NCBI GenBank assembly: GCA_027214385.1
Contig: JAPVXR010000017.1
Coordinates: 30,212 to 94,211 of the forward strand
Reading direction: 5' to 3'
Length of the DNA: 64,000 bases
Origin: Cryomorphaceae bacterium 1068
GTDB lineage: Bacteria > Bacteroidota > Bacteroidia > Flavobacteriales_D > Cryomorphaceae
Under the pieces are notes generated by a model. The model was given only the letters and a program-made list of their open reading frames with translations, was not told where the DNA came from and did not search any database. Shown here one piece after another: positions 54,213-63,092 of the stretch (position 1 is its first letter; each line of letters begins with the position of its first letter). A program made the translations under genes and the position numbers.

Positions 54213-55930
54213 TTCGAACCCTCAAAATATTTTTAGTTTCCGTTCTTCTTTTTGCTGGTGCAGGCTGCAAGAGCACGGAAGGTATTTCTCAAAAGAATTC
54301 GGAGACCCCTACCGAACTGACTGAGGCCGAATTTCGCGCTTATCAAACGGCATTTATGGATGCCAGCAAGGAGAAAATTCTGGGAAACTTGAATGATGCT
54401 GAGCGTCTCTTCCAAAAGGCCTTAACCATAAATCCACGTAGCGATGCTGCCATGTTTGATTTGGCAAAAATAGCAGTGGAACGAGGAAGACTTGGTGAGG
54501 CTGCAACCTTACTGGAACAAGCAGGAGAAATAGACCCTGAGAACCCATGGTACAGGGAATACTTGGCTCAAGTATATGCCGAATCGGGAAGATTGGACGA
54601 AGCTATTGAAACGGTCAGAAGCATTATTGAATTACAACCTGAAAAGTACGACTATTACTTCAACCTTGGCTCTCTTTTGAGCGCTCAGGGCAAATACGAT
54701 GAGGCTCTGAGAGTCTATGATGACCTCGAAGAGCAATTCGGATTGATGGAAGAGATTGCCATGCAAAGGCAAATGATCTATTTGGAGCAAGGGAAAGCAG
54801 ACTTGGCTCTCGAAGAAGCGAATAAACTGATTGAAATTAATCCGGAAGAAATCCGCTACTATGGAATGAAAGCGGAGATTCTGGAGCAAACCGGACGAAA
54901 CGAAGAGGCCAAAGCTCTGTATGCTGAAATGCTGGAGTTAGATCCCGATAATGGGCTAGTGCTTTTAGCTCTTTTCGAAATTGCAGAACAAGAAGGGAAA
55001 TCTACGCAGGCCAGAGAATACTTGACATCAGCCTTTAGAAGCGAGGACTTGGGGATCGACGTTAAAGTCAATATCCTACTCAACCTTATGTCAAATCCTG
55101 GCGAATCGCCTGACTATCTTTTCAAGCTTTCAGATGAATTGGTGGCTGCTCACCCCAATAACGCCAAGGCTTATGCGATCCAAGGTGATCTCTACAACAA
55201 TTTCAACCGACAAGAAGAGGCGCGATCAAAATTTCAAAAGGCGGTAGAAATTGACCCTAATCGCCCTCCTATTTGGCAAGAGATTCTAATCATTAGCTCT
55301 ACACTCAATGATTTTGAGACAATGCGAACCGAGAGTGAAAAAGCTCTTGAATACTTTCCTCAACAGCCGATTTTTTATCTCTTCAACGGTATTGCATTGC
55401 AGCAATTGGGAGAAACAAAAGAAGCGATTGACGCTCTTGAATCAGGTAAAAATCTCGTGATTGACAACAATGAATTACTTGGTCAATTCTATGCCTCACT
55501 TGGTGACGCGCACCACTCCCTAAATGATCATAAAGCGAGCGACGCTGCTTATGAAAAAGCGCTGAAGTACTCCCCCACCAACGTGATCGTCCTCAACAAC
55601 TATGCGTACTATCTTTCATTGAGAGGGGAAAACCTCGAAAGAGCCGAATTGATGGCAAGAAAGGCCAATGATCTTAGTCCCAATCAAGTGAGCTTTCAAG
55701 ATACTTACGCTTGGGTTCTTTTTAAAAGAGGCAACTTCCAAAACGCACTTTTTTGGATAAAAGAAGCTCTGAAAAACGGAGGAGACGAAGATCCTGATGT
55801 CTTGGACCACCACGGTGATATCCTTTGGCAACTCAATGAAAAAGAGAATGCCAAAATTGCCTGGCAAATGGCTCTGGATTTGGGAGGTGATGCGAATCAA
55901 TTAAACGAAAAAATTGCCCGAGACGAATGA
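54209..55930 (+). CDS. TPR-repeat lipoprotein
   Basis: A lipoprotein signal peptide ends at C20 (LLFAGAGCKST). Most of the remaining 550 residues are TPR units (for example LGNLNDAERLFQKALTINP and YDEALRVYDDLEEQF). Partner-binding scaffold in the periplasm. Coupled by ATGA overlaps to both neighbours (54209-54212 and 55927-55930). The conserved set nucleotidyltransferase-TPR-DUF4292-EnvC suggests a shared envelope job. Confidence 0.9.
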   Translation: MIRTLKIFLVSVLLFAGAGCKSTEGISQKNSETPTELTEAEFRAYQTAFMDASKEKILGNLNDAERLFQKALTINPRSDAAMFDLAKIAVERGRLGEAATLLEQAGEIDPENPWYREYLAQVYAESGRLDEAIETVRSIIELQPEKYDYYFNLGSLLSAQGKYDEALRVYDDLEEQFGLMEEIAMQRQMIYLEQGKADLALEEANKLIEINPEEIRYYGMKAEILEQTGRNEEAKALYAEMLELDPDNGLVLLALFEIAEQEGKSTQAREYLTSAFRSEDLGIDVKVNILLNLMSNPGESPDYLFKLSDELVAAHPNNAKAYAIQGDLYNNFNRQEEARSKFQKAVEIDPNRPPIWQEILIISSTLNDFETMRTESEKALEYFPQQPIFYLFNGIALQQLGETKEAIDALESGKNLVIDNNELLGQFYASLGDAHHSLNDHKASDAAYEKALKYSPTNVIVLNNYAYYLSLRGENLERAELMARKANDLSPNQVSFQDTYAWVLFKRGNFQNALFWIKEALKNGGDEDPDVLDHHGDILWQLNEKENAKIAWQMALDLGGDANQLNEKIARDE

Positions 55931-56829
55931 GAAGAATTATCCACCTAATATTCTTCTTTGGATTGTCCCTCCTGATTCTTGAGGGCTGCAAAACGAAGCG
56001 CGCTCTTACGAAAAGCCCGCTGGTACCCTTAAATGAAAAAGCCATAATTGAGCAACTTCAAAGCAATGTTTTCGACTTTAATACCTTGAGCGCGAAACTA
56101 TCTGTGAATGCTGTTACAGAAAAGGAAAACCGCTCTTTCAAAGTTAATATGCGCATCGCCTCAGACAGTGCAATCTGGATGAGCATCACACCTGCATTGG
56201 GAATTGAAGCTGCCCGCGCAATGATCACCGCTGACAGCCTCAAGTTTATCGACAAGCTTGCCGACAAATACTATTTGGGGGATTATCGGGCCCTGGACTC
56301 ACTGTTTGGCTACGAAGCACAGTATGAATTTTTAGAAAACCTCCTGGTAGGGAATCCCATCCAAATTCTAGAAGGTGAAAAATACCAGTCCGTGGTAGAT
56401 GAACTCTACTACGTGATTCAAACAAAAAATCCGCGAAAAGTTCGCAAGGCTGTCGATCTCTCATTCAAACCATCGAAAGAAGACACCCTGAAGATTGAGA
56501 CGGAAATAGTTAAGCGAAAAAAGCTCAATAAGGCAGTAGATAAGCTCGAAGAGGAAGATTTGGTCATCAAACGATTCTATGTGCGCTCTGATAACTTCCG
56601 AGTTGAAAAAGTTCTTATTGAAGATTTACTCACGCAGCGTTCGTTTCGAGTCGAGTATGGTAATTTTCTAGAGGTTGAGGGCAATTATTTCGCCCATGAT
56701 GTCGATATCTTTATCGATACACCTAAGGAATCAGGAAAATTTGAGTTTTCTTACTCCAGAATAAAAATCAACGAACCCCAATCCTATCCTTTCAAAGTTC
56801 CTTCAAAATATGAACCTCTTTTCCGTTAA
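55927..56829 (+). CDS. DUF4292 family lipoprotein
   Basis: Lipobox cysteine C21 (LILEGCKTKRAL). The rest resembles DUF4292, a LolA/LolB-like beta-sheet domain of Bacteroidota: FNTLSAKLSVNAV, IWMSITPALGIEAARAMIT. Could carry lipids or lipoproteins across the periplasm, by fold analogy. Length 300 aa. It overlaps the TPR gene by 4 bases and the EnvC-like gene by 20. Confidence 0.85.
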   Translation: MRRIIHLIFFFGLSLLILEGCKTKRALTKSPLVPLNEKAIIEQLQSNVFDFNTLSAKLSVNAVTEKENRSFKVNMRIASDSAIWMSITPALGIEAARAMITADSLKFIDKLADKYYLGDYRALDSLFGYEAQYEFLENLLVGNPIQILEGEKYQSVVDELYYVIQTKNPRKVRKAVDLSFKPSKEDTLKIETEIVKRKKLNKAVDKLEEEDLVIKRFYVRSDNFRVEKVLIEDLLTQRSFRVEYGNFLEVEGNYFAHDVDIFIDTPKESGKFEFSYSRIKINEPQSYPFKVPSKYEPLFR

Positions 56830-58024
56830 GCATATACTGTTGCTTTTAGCTCTGTTCGGGGCTTTGATAGCAGGTGCTCAAGAAAAAGAGAGCTTAAAGA
56901 AAGAACGCGATAAAATTTCTGAAGAGATCAGTTTCACGAATAAATTGCTTCAGGAAACCCGTCAGAACCGAAGTAAAATGGAGGGGGAATTGGGGCTTCT
57001 AAATAAAAAGATAAGGCTTCGCGAAGACCTGATCGGTAGTATCAAGAAGGAAGTACGACTTTACAATCGGCAGATCGAACGGAACCGCGAACAGATTGCC
57101 GAATTGGAATCTGAATTGGGTGAGTTGAAAAACCGCTATGCCGATCTGATCCGCCTGGCTCATCGCACCAATCGCACCCAGGATAGGCTTATGTTCATCT
57201 TTGCCTCAGAAGACTTTATTCAAGCCATTCGACGAATTCGCTACTTCAGGCAGCTGGCCGACCTGAGAAAACAACAGGCAGAGGATATTGAAAGCACCAA
57301 AGAGAAATTGGTCGGGCTGAATCGTGAGCTGAATGACGGCATCAGTTCCAAAAATGAAACACTCGAGCAAGAGCAAAATGCAAAGCAGGACCTTTCTCAA
57401 GACCTTTCCAAACAAAAGGAAACCGTCTCTTCACTGAAAAGCGAAGAACGTAGCCTACTGAGTAAGCTGAAGAAACAGGAAAAGCAGCGAGAAAAGGTCA
57501 ACAAAGAAATCCAGCGAATAATCGAAGCGGAAATCAGAGCTTCGAAAAAAGATAATGCGGGCGTTTTTTCCTTGACCCCGGAGGCGGCAGCTCTTTCTGC
57601 TGATTTTGAAAAAAACAGAGGAAAACTTCCGTGGCCCGTTGAACGCGGCGTCATTACCCAAAAATTCGGGGATAACCCTCATCCCGTTTTAGCAGGAATC
57701 ATGGTTCCCAACAATGGTGTGAACATTGCCACCAATCAAAACGCTCAGATCAGAGCCGTTTTTGATGGAACGGTATCAGGTGTATTCAGCATTCCCGGAG
57801 CAGGGAAAAATGTCATTATCAACCATGGAGGTTACCGCTCGGTGTATTCCAATATGAAAGAAGTATTCGTCTCTAAGGGTCAGAAAATTTCAGCTAAAGA
57901 AGCAATTGGCCTCGTACTGACCGACGAAGTAGATGGGAAAACTGAAGCTCATATTGAGATTTGGAAAGTGAGCGAACAAGGCACGGTTAAAGAAGATCCG
58001 GCAAAATGGATCGTTCGACAATAG
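56810..58024 (+). CDS. EnvC-like murein hydrolase activator
   Basis: A signal peptide (to about residue 23), a long coiled coil (about 25-250) and a C-terminal LytM/M23 domain (about 290-400). The zinc residues are lost: the usual HxGxD is NNGVNIATN, and HxHFE is EAHIEIWK. Such degenerate domains in EnvC activate cell-wall amidases rather than cut peptidoglycan themselves. Length 404 aa. It is the fourth gene of the nucleotidyltransferase operon, and is followed by tatA after 36 bases. Confidence 0.9.
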   Translation: MNLFSVKHILLLLALFGALIAGAQEKESLKKERDKISEEISFTNKLLQETRQNRSKMEGELGLLNKKIRLREDLIGSIKKEVRLYNRQIERNREQIAELESELGELKNRYADLIRLAHRTNRTQDRLMFIFASEDFIQAIRRIRYFRQLADLRKQQAEDIESTKEKLVGLNRELNDGISSKNETLEQEQNAKQDLSQDLSKQKETVSSLKSEERSLLSKLKKQEKQREKVNKEIQRIIEAEIRASKKDNAGVFSLTPEAAALSADFEKNRGKLPWPVERGVITQKFGDNPHPVLAGIMVPNNGVNIATNQNAQIRAVFDGTVSGVFSIPGAGKNVIINHGGYRSVYSNMKEVFVSKGQKISAKEAIGLVLTDEVDGKTEAHIEIWKVSEQGTVKEDPAKWIVRQ

Positions 58025-58046
58025 GGCGTATTATTTCTTAACTTTG
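58014..58046 (+). promoter_or_regulatory. Promoter of tatA-gatA
   Basis: TTCG at 58014-58017 (one mismatch to TTTG) and TAACTTTG at 58039-58046 (exact TAnnTTTG) are 21 bases apart. Predicted transcription start about 58053, close to the tatA ATG at 58061. It lies in the end of the envC-like gene and the intergenic gap. Confidence 0.5.
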
Positions 58047-58060
58047 ACAAAAATTTAGAT

Positions 58061-58258
58061 ATGCTTCTTTCCATATTTTTAGCAATGCCCGGATATGGCT
58101 CAATCATTCTGATTGTGTTAGCGATTTTACTCCTATTCGGTGGCAAAAAAATCCCTGAATTAATGAAGGGACTTGGTCGCGGAATGAAAGAATTCAAAGA
58201 CGCTACCAAAGAAGATGGTTCCGGTGAAGCCTCCGATTCCAATAAAGACTCAAAGTAA
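58061..58258 (+). CDS. tatA: Twin-arginine translocase protein TatA/TatE
   Basis: This 65-residue protein has one N-terminal membrane helix ([12 protein letters not shown]), then [20 protein letters not shown], the invariant Phe-Gly hinge and amphipathic helix of TatA, and a polar tail. TatA forms the protein-conducting assembly of the Tat pathway with TatC, which is not in the window. Confidence 0.95.
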   Translation: MLLSIFLAMPGYGSIILIVLAILLLFGGKKIPELMKGLGRGMKEFKDATKEDGSGEASDSNKDSK

Positions 58259-58264
58259 GTCACT

Positions 58265-59701
58265 TTGAAAAAGTACAATAGCCTTCTCGAAATCCAAAAG
58301 GATCTTGACCAAAACAGTCTTGAGCTCAAAGACTTGGTTGGTCAATACCTACATAACATTAAAGACTCTGCTGATCTGAATATCTTCTTGGAGGTATTTG
58401 AAGAAGAAGCGCTTGCCAAAGCAGAAGAGATCAGTGAGAAATTTAAAAACGGAAGTGCCGGACGCCTTGCGGGAATGGTCATTGCTTTGAAAGACAATAT
58501 CTGCTACAAAGACCATCGAGTGGGAGCTGCATCAAAAATCCTTGATGGATTTGAGTCTCTTTACGATGCGACCGTTACCAAGAAACTTCTCGAAGAAGAC
58601 GCCATCATCATCGGGCGTGTGAATTGCGATGAATTTGCAATGGGTGCTTCCAATGAAAACTCGTCCAAAGGTGTTGTAAAAAACCCGGTAAATCCGGATC
58701 ATGTGCCCGGAGGCTCTTCCGGAGGAAGTGCAGCGGCAGTAGCCGCAAACTGTTGCCTCGTGGCTTTAGGTAGCGATACCGGGGGTTCTATTCGTCAGCC
58801 TGCTGCTTTTTGTGGAGTTGTTGGCTTAAAGCCAACTTATGGAAGGGTTAGTCGCCATGGCTTGATAGCCTTTGCCTCCTCATTTGATCAGATCGGACCC
58901 ATTTCACACAGCGTATCAGATTCTGCTTTGGTTCTTGAGATCATCGCGGGAAAAGATGAGTTTGACACGACTTCAGCATCAAAAAAGGTAGATGGCTATT
59001 CCGAATTAACGGAAAACAAGCCTCTCAAAATAGGATACATCGAAGAATGTATGGAGAATGATGCGCTCGACCCTGAAGTGAAGAAGTCGCACCAGAAACT
59101 AATTGAAGAACTAAAAGAGCAAGGCCATATCTTGGAGCCTGTTCACATAGAAGAACTGAAATACTTGGTCCCGGCATACTACGTGCTTACTACTGCCGAG
59201 GCATCTTCCAATTTATCCCGATACGACGGAATTCACTACGGTTACCGAAGTGAAAACTCTCACGACATCGATTCTACCTATCGCATGAGTCGAACCGAAG
59301 GGTTTGGCCCTGAGGTAAAGCGCAGAATTATGCTCGGAACTTTCGTTTTGAGTGCAGGTTACTACGATGCGTACTATGCCAAAGCACAAAAAGTAAGAAG
59401 GGTCATCAAGGAGAAAACTGACAAATTATTGTCTGAATACGATCTCCTACTCTCTCCTACTACGCCCTCTACGGCATTTCGAATCGGAGCAAAGAGCGAT
59501 GATCCTATCCAAATGTATTTGGAAGATGTATTCACGGTGCATGCCAATTTAGCGGGCACTCCGGCTATCTCTCTTCCTCTCTTTTCACATCCCGAATCTA
59601 AGCTTCCCATAGGAGCTCAATTCATGGCGGGTTCTTTCCGAGAGAAACTTCTTCTGACGTTCGCCAACAACTTAATGCAGAGCGAAGCGTTAAAAAATTA
59701 G
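58265..59701 (+). CDS. gatA: Asp/Glu-tRNA amidotransferase subunit A
   Basis: GatA generates ammonia from glutamine to amidate misacylated Glu-tRNA(Gln) or Asp-tRNA(Asn). The Ser-cisSer-Lys triad is intact: K76 (IALKDNICY), S151 (PGGSSGGSAAA) and S175 (SDTGGSIRQPA). Length 478 aa is normal. The start appears to be TTG at 58265, six bases after tatA. gatB and gatC are not here. Confidence 0.96.
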   Translation: MKKYNSLLEIQKDLDQNSLELKDLVGQYLHNIKDSADLNIFLEVFEEEALAKAEEISEKFKNGSAGRLAGMVIALKDNICYKDHRVGAASKILDGFESLYDATVTKKLLEEDAIIIGRVNCDEFAMGASNENSSKGVVKNPVNPDHVPGGSSGGSAAAVAANCCLVALGSDTGGSIRQPAAFCGVVGLKPTYGRVSRHGLIAFASSFDQIGPISHSVSDSALVLEIIAGKDEFDTTSASKKVDGYSELTENKPLKIGYIEECMENDALDPEVKKSHQKLIEELKEQGHILEPVHIEELKYLVPAYYVLTTAEASSNLSRYDGIHYGYRSENSHDIDSTYRMSRTEGFGPEVKRRIMLGTFVLSAGYYDAYYAKAQKVRRVIKEKTDKLLSEYDLLLSPTTPSTAFRIGAKSDDPIQMYLEDVFTVHANLAGTPAISLPLFSHPESKLPIGAQFMAGSFREKLLLTFANNLMQSEALKN

Positions 59702-59806
59702 AAGTTTCTTTTACGATTCAACTAATCATAGGTCTAGTTTCGTCGAAAAATGAAAACTTAGATTTACATTTTTCGTATGTCACTATAACCCCTTAAAATT
59801 GACTTA

Positions 59807-61342
59807 ATGACTCTTCTGAAGTCGACCTCTGTTTTCTTACTCTCTTTTCTGTTCGCAAGCCTTTGTGAGGCGAGCGTATATCAGGATTCCACCAAGGCTG
59901 TTGTAGAAGACACTACTGCTATTAAAATAGCAGCCGATGACCCGATACTTCTGGCCATGGATCAGTCTTGGATGAATATCGGAAAGGAATGGCTGGCCTT
60001 TACTTCCGATAGTATGGCTTTAAACATCCACGGCTTTGGTCCTGATTCAATTCCCGCATACGCTGATAGCATTTATGCAAAGAGATTGGCTGCATTGAAT
60101 GATGCCACTCCATTGGACTTGGATTACAATAAGTATGTACAAGCTTACATAAACGTTTATGCCGTGCGCAGACGCGATATCACCAAACAAGTTCTCGGAC
60201 TCGCCGCACTCTACTATCCGCTCTTTGAGGAGCAGCTTGATCGTTTTGATATGCCGCTCGAGCTAAAACACCTCGCGGTGGTAGAATCTGCGCTCAACCC
60301 TGCTGCAAAATCGCCGGTAGGCGCAACGGGGTTATGGCAATTCATGTACACCACTGGTAAGATTTACAACCTTGAAGTCAATTCTTTTATAGACGAACGG
60401 AAAGATCCGTACAAGAGCACCATCGCAGCATGTGAATACATGCAATATTTATACGGTAGGTATAACGATTGGCACTTGGTCTTAGCGGCTTACAACTCAG
60501 GGCCTGGAAACGTGAATAAAGCCATCAGAAGATCAGGTGGTAAGAGAACTTACTGGGAGATCAGGCGATACTTGCCTCGTGAAACTCGTGGATATGTCCC
60601 TGCATTTATAGCAGTAAACTATATTATGAATCATGCCACTGATCACAATCTCTATCCGATCGAACCCCCGATGCAGTATCCTGAAATGGACACATTACAG
60701 ATTTGCAAAAGGACCACATTCGATCAAATTTCAAAATTCACCAGTGTTTCCGTAGAAGATTTGGAGAAGCTAAACCCTTCTATGAAAAGAAACATTATAC
60801 CTAAGTCGGAGAAGTGCCAAACCGTTTATTTACCTGTAGAAGCGGCCGGGCTTTTCTTAGCAAATCAAGATGAGCTTTACAATTTCAATCCCGAAGCACC
60901 TCAGGCTGTAGACGGCTACATCGTAGAAGATGTGATAGAGGTTCATGTCGTAAGAAGAGGCGACGTGCTGGGAAAAATCGCCGAACGATATGGGGTAGGT
61001 GTGAGTAGCATTCGAGAATGGAACAATATTCGCGGTAATACTATACACCCAGGACAAAAATTGGAAATTCATAAAACAATCCGAACTAAGGTCGGAGAAA
61101 CCACAGCTCAAAAAACCGAGCCGAAGCAAGAAAAAACCGAACCTGCTGAAAAAGTCGAGACCAAAAAGCCGACGAGCTCAGAAGGAACTAAAGTACACAT
61201 CGTGCAAAGTGGAGATACCCTTTGGGATATTGCCAAACTTTATCCGGGAGTAAGTATTAATGACATAAAATCGGCCAATTCGGGGCTAGATTCCCGAAGA
61301 CTAAAGCCAGGACAGAAAATTAAAATTCCACCTTCATCATGA
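59807..61342 (+). CDS. LysM lytic transglycosylase (MltD-like)
   Basis: Signal peptide (to about residue 22), a GH23 lytic transglycosylase domain (about 115-310) with catalytic E160 in VVESALNPAAKSPVGATG and AAYNSGPGNVNKAI, then two LysM domains (about 380-425 and 460-510; HVVRRGDVLGKIAERYGV and HIVQSGDTLWDIAKLYPG) joined by a Lys/Glu/Thr linker. It cleaves peptidoglycan glycan strands. The 105-base gap before it has no clear promoter. Its stop overlaps the next ATG (ATGA). Confidence 0.95.
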   Translation: MTLLKSTSVFLLSFLFASLCEASVYQDSTKAVVEDTTAIKIAADDPILLAMDQSWMNIGKEWLAFTSDSMALNIHGFGPDSIPAYADSIYAKRLAALNDATPLDLDYNKYVQAYINVYAVRRRDITKQVLGLAALYYPLFEEQLDRFDMPLELKHLAVVESALNPAAKSPVGATGLWQFMYTTGKIYNLEVNSFIDERKDPYKSTIAACEYMQYLYGRYNDWHLVLAAYNSGPGNVNKAIRRSGGKRTYWEIRRYLPRETRGYVPAFIAVNYIMNHATDHNLYPIEPPMQYPEMDTLQICKRTTFDQISKFTSVSVEDLEKLNPSMKRNIIPKSEKCQTVYLPVEAAGLFLANQDELYNFNPEAPQAVDGYIVEDVIEVHVVRRGDVLGKIAERYGVGVSSIREWNNIRGNTIHPGQKLEIHKTIRTKVGETTAQKTEPKQEKTEPAEKVETKKPTSSEGTKVHIVQSGDTLWDIAKLYPGVSINDIKSANSGLDSRRLKPGQKIKIPPSS

Positions 61343-62352
61343 CAAAAATCCTTCGCCACCTAAGCCTGCTCATTATCGGAATCCTGCTTTTCTCATCGTG
61401 CGATGAAACGAATACGCGAACGCTTCCAAGGCATTCCGGAGAATCAGGAGAGGTCCTATTGGTAATGGATGAAAGTAAGTGGCTAGGCCCTGAAGGAGAC
61501 AGTCTTCGTCTTGTTTTGGAACAGTATGTTGAGCAATTACCACAAACTGAGTCCATGTTCAGTCTGCTGCAATTTTCTCCAAATGAGATGAGCAGCCTGC
61601 TTGAGCAACACCGAAATATCATAGAAATTGAAATCGGTCCCGATGCTGAAGGGAAAAACAAAGTGACCTTAAGCAAAGACAAGTGGAGCAGCGATCAATT
61701 GGTGTTCAGATCATACGCCAACAATCGAGCTGAGTGGTATGAACTTCTCAAAACGGAGTTTCCTCGCGTAGTCCAGCTCATCAATGACAAAGAAATAAGC
61801 CGGCTTCAAAAGAATTACCGACGAAATGGAAACAAGGCACTAGAAGAAAAAATTCAGAAAAAATTCGGAATAGAAATCCTGATTCCCAACGATACGGAAG
61901 TAGCTGTAGAAAAAGAGAATTTCATTTGGATCAAGCGTGAGCGCGTCAAATATTTGGGGAATACCCCTCATGATATCACGCAAGGCTTTATGGTATATCG
62001 CTACCCTTATTCAGGTGAAATGGACTTCATTGCTGACAGTCTATTGGCTGTGCGCGATTCCATTCTCAAAAAGTTCGTTCCAGGCCCTCAAGACGGAACT
62101 TATATGGGTACAGAGTACAGATACCCGCCAACAACGAAAGAAGTGACTCTGAATGGACAATATGCGGCCTACACAGCAGGGCTTTGGAAAATGGAGAACT
62201 ACTTTATGGGAGGACCTTTCCGTAGAATTGCAACGAATTCTAAAAACGGCAACGAAATAATCGTAGTGTCGGGATTTGTCTTTGCACCGAAGTTTGACAA
62301 GCGCGAGTACGTGAGAGAAGTAGAGGCGGTTTTAGCCGGCCTGAAACTCTGA
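61339..62352 (+). CDS. DUF4837 family lipoprotein
   Basis: Lipobox C21 (LLFSSCDETNTR) followed by acidic residues, which resembles the surface-export tag of Bacteroidota lipoproteins. The remainder matches DUF4837 as I recall it (GESGEVLLVMDESKWLG, GTYMGTEYRYPP, RRIATNSKNG). Function unknown. Length 337 aa. It is coupled to the transglycosylase by ATGA, so it may assist peptidoglycan turnover. Confidence 0.82.
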   Translation: MTKILRHLSLLIIGILLFSSCDETNTRTLPRHSGESGEVLLVMDESKWLGPEGDSLRLVLEQYVEQLPQTESMFSLLQFSPNEMSSLLEQHRNIIEIEIGPDAEGKNKVTLSKDKWSSDQLVFRSYANNRAEWYELLKTEFPRVVQLINDKEISRLQKNYRRNGNKALEEKIQKKFGIEILIPNDTEVAVEKENFIWIKRERVKYLGNTPHDITQGFMVYRYPYSGEMDFIADSLLAVRDSILKKFVPGPQDGTYMGTEYRYPPTTKEVTLNGQYAAYTAGLWKMENYFMGGPFRRIATNSKNGNEIIVVSGFVFAPKFDKREYVREVEAVLAGLKL

Positions 62353-62373
62353 TTTAACAAGCCGAAAACTATC

Positions 62374-63090
62374 TCAGGCAGAAAATACATCCATCAAAAC
62401 GGGAAGAGATTTCACCTCTCCAAAACCTTCAAGTTGGAGTCGGTAATACTCAACGAGCGACATCAAGAGTCTTCTGCGCAACTCTGAAGGCAGCTCTATA
62501 ATACTGCTGTAATCAGCGGCGATCAACGTTGAGAACCCTTCACTGTCAAAGCGATCCATAGTGTGCAATGAACTATTCCTATTTCCTGTAAAGACTCCGT
62601 TTTGGAGATCAAAATAGCACGTTCGATCATCGAATTCCCCTTTTGGAAAAAATCCGAAAAACTTAGTGAGCCTAGTCAAAAAGATGAGATGGAAATAGGT
62701 GTGATCCGATCCTGAATCAAAATACTGCAATGAAGACGTGATATAGTCAAAAAGGTCTTCATCGGGAGTTTCTTCACGGAGGGATTTATACAGCATCTCC
62801 GACAGAAAAAGCTGAATACTCCCTTTTATCGGGTCATAAAACAAGCCACCAGAACCCGATCTTACGCTGATTTCTTTTGCGGTTTGTACGTCGTACTTCT
62901 CCCTAAACTGAAAGGTGATATCAACCACTGAAAGCGGCTCCAAAGCAGAAAGTTTATTGCCCCGCTTTCTTCCCAGCCCCCGAACCATAAATGACATAAC
63001 TCCAAACCTACGTGTGTAGGCGGAAGCGATCATAGATGAACCTGAATAGGGAACCTTTTTAAGAATAAGAGCGTCGGTAGTGGTCTCCAC
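62374..63090 (-). CDS. recO: DNA repair protein RecO
   Basis: This 238-residue protein has the RecO N-terminal OB fold (DALILKKVPYSGSSMIASAY, GLGRKRGNKLSALEPLSVV) and helical C-terminal domain with LIFLTRLTKFFGFFP. RecO helps load RecA through RecFOR and anneals single strands. It starts 2 bases after the PorZ-like gene. The zinc cysteines present in some RecO proteins are not seen. Confidence 0.93.
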   Translation of the reverse strand: METTTDALILKKVPYSGSSMIASAYTRRFGVMSFMVRGLGRKRGNKLSALEPLSVVDITFQFREKYDVQTAKEISVRSGSGGLFYDPIKGSIQLFLSEMLYKSLREETPDEDLFDYITSSLQYFDSGSDHTYFHLIFLTRLTKFFGFFPKGEFDDRTCYFDLQNGVFTGNRNSSLHTMDRFDSEGFSTLIAADYSSIIELPSELRRRLLMSLVEYYRLQLEGFGEVKSLPVLMDVFSA

Positions 63091-63092
63091 TC

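Noticed and set aside
56810..58024. Active M23 endopeptidase
   Set aside because: Both zinc-binding motifs are degenerate, so an activator role fits better.
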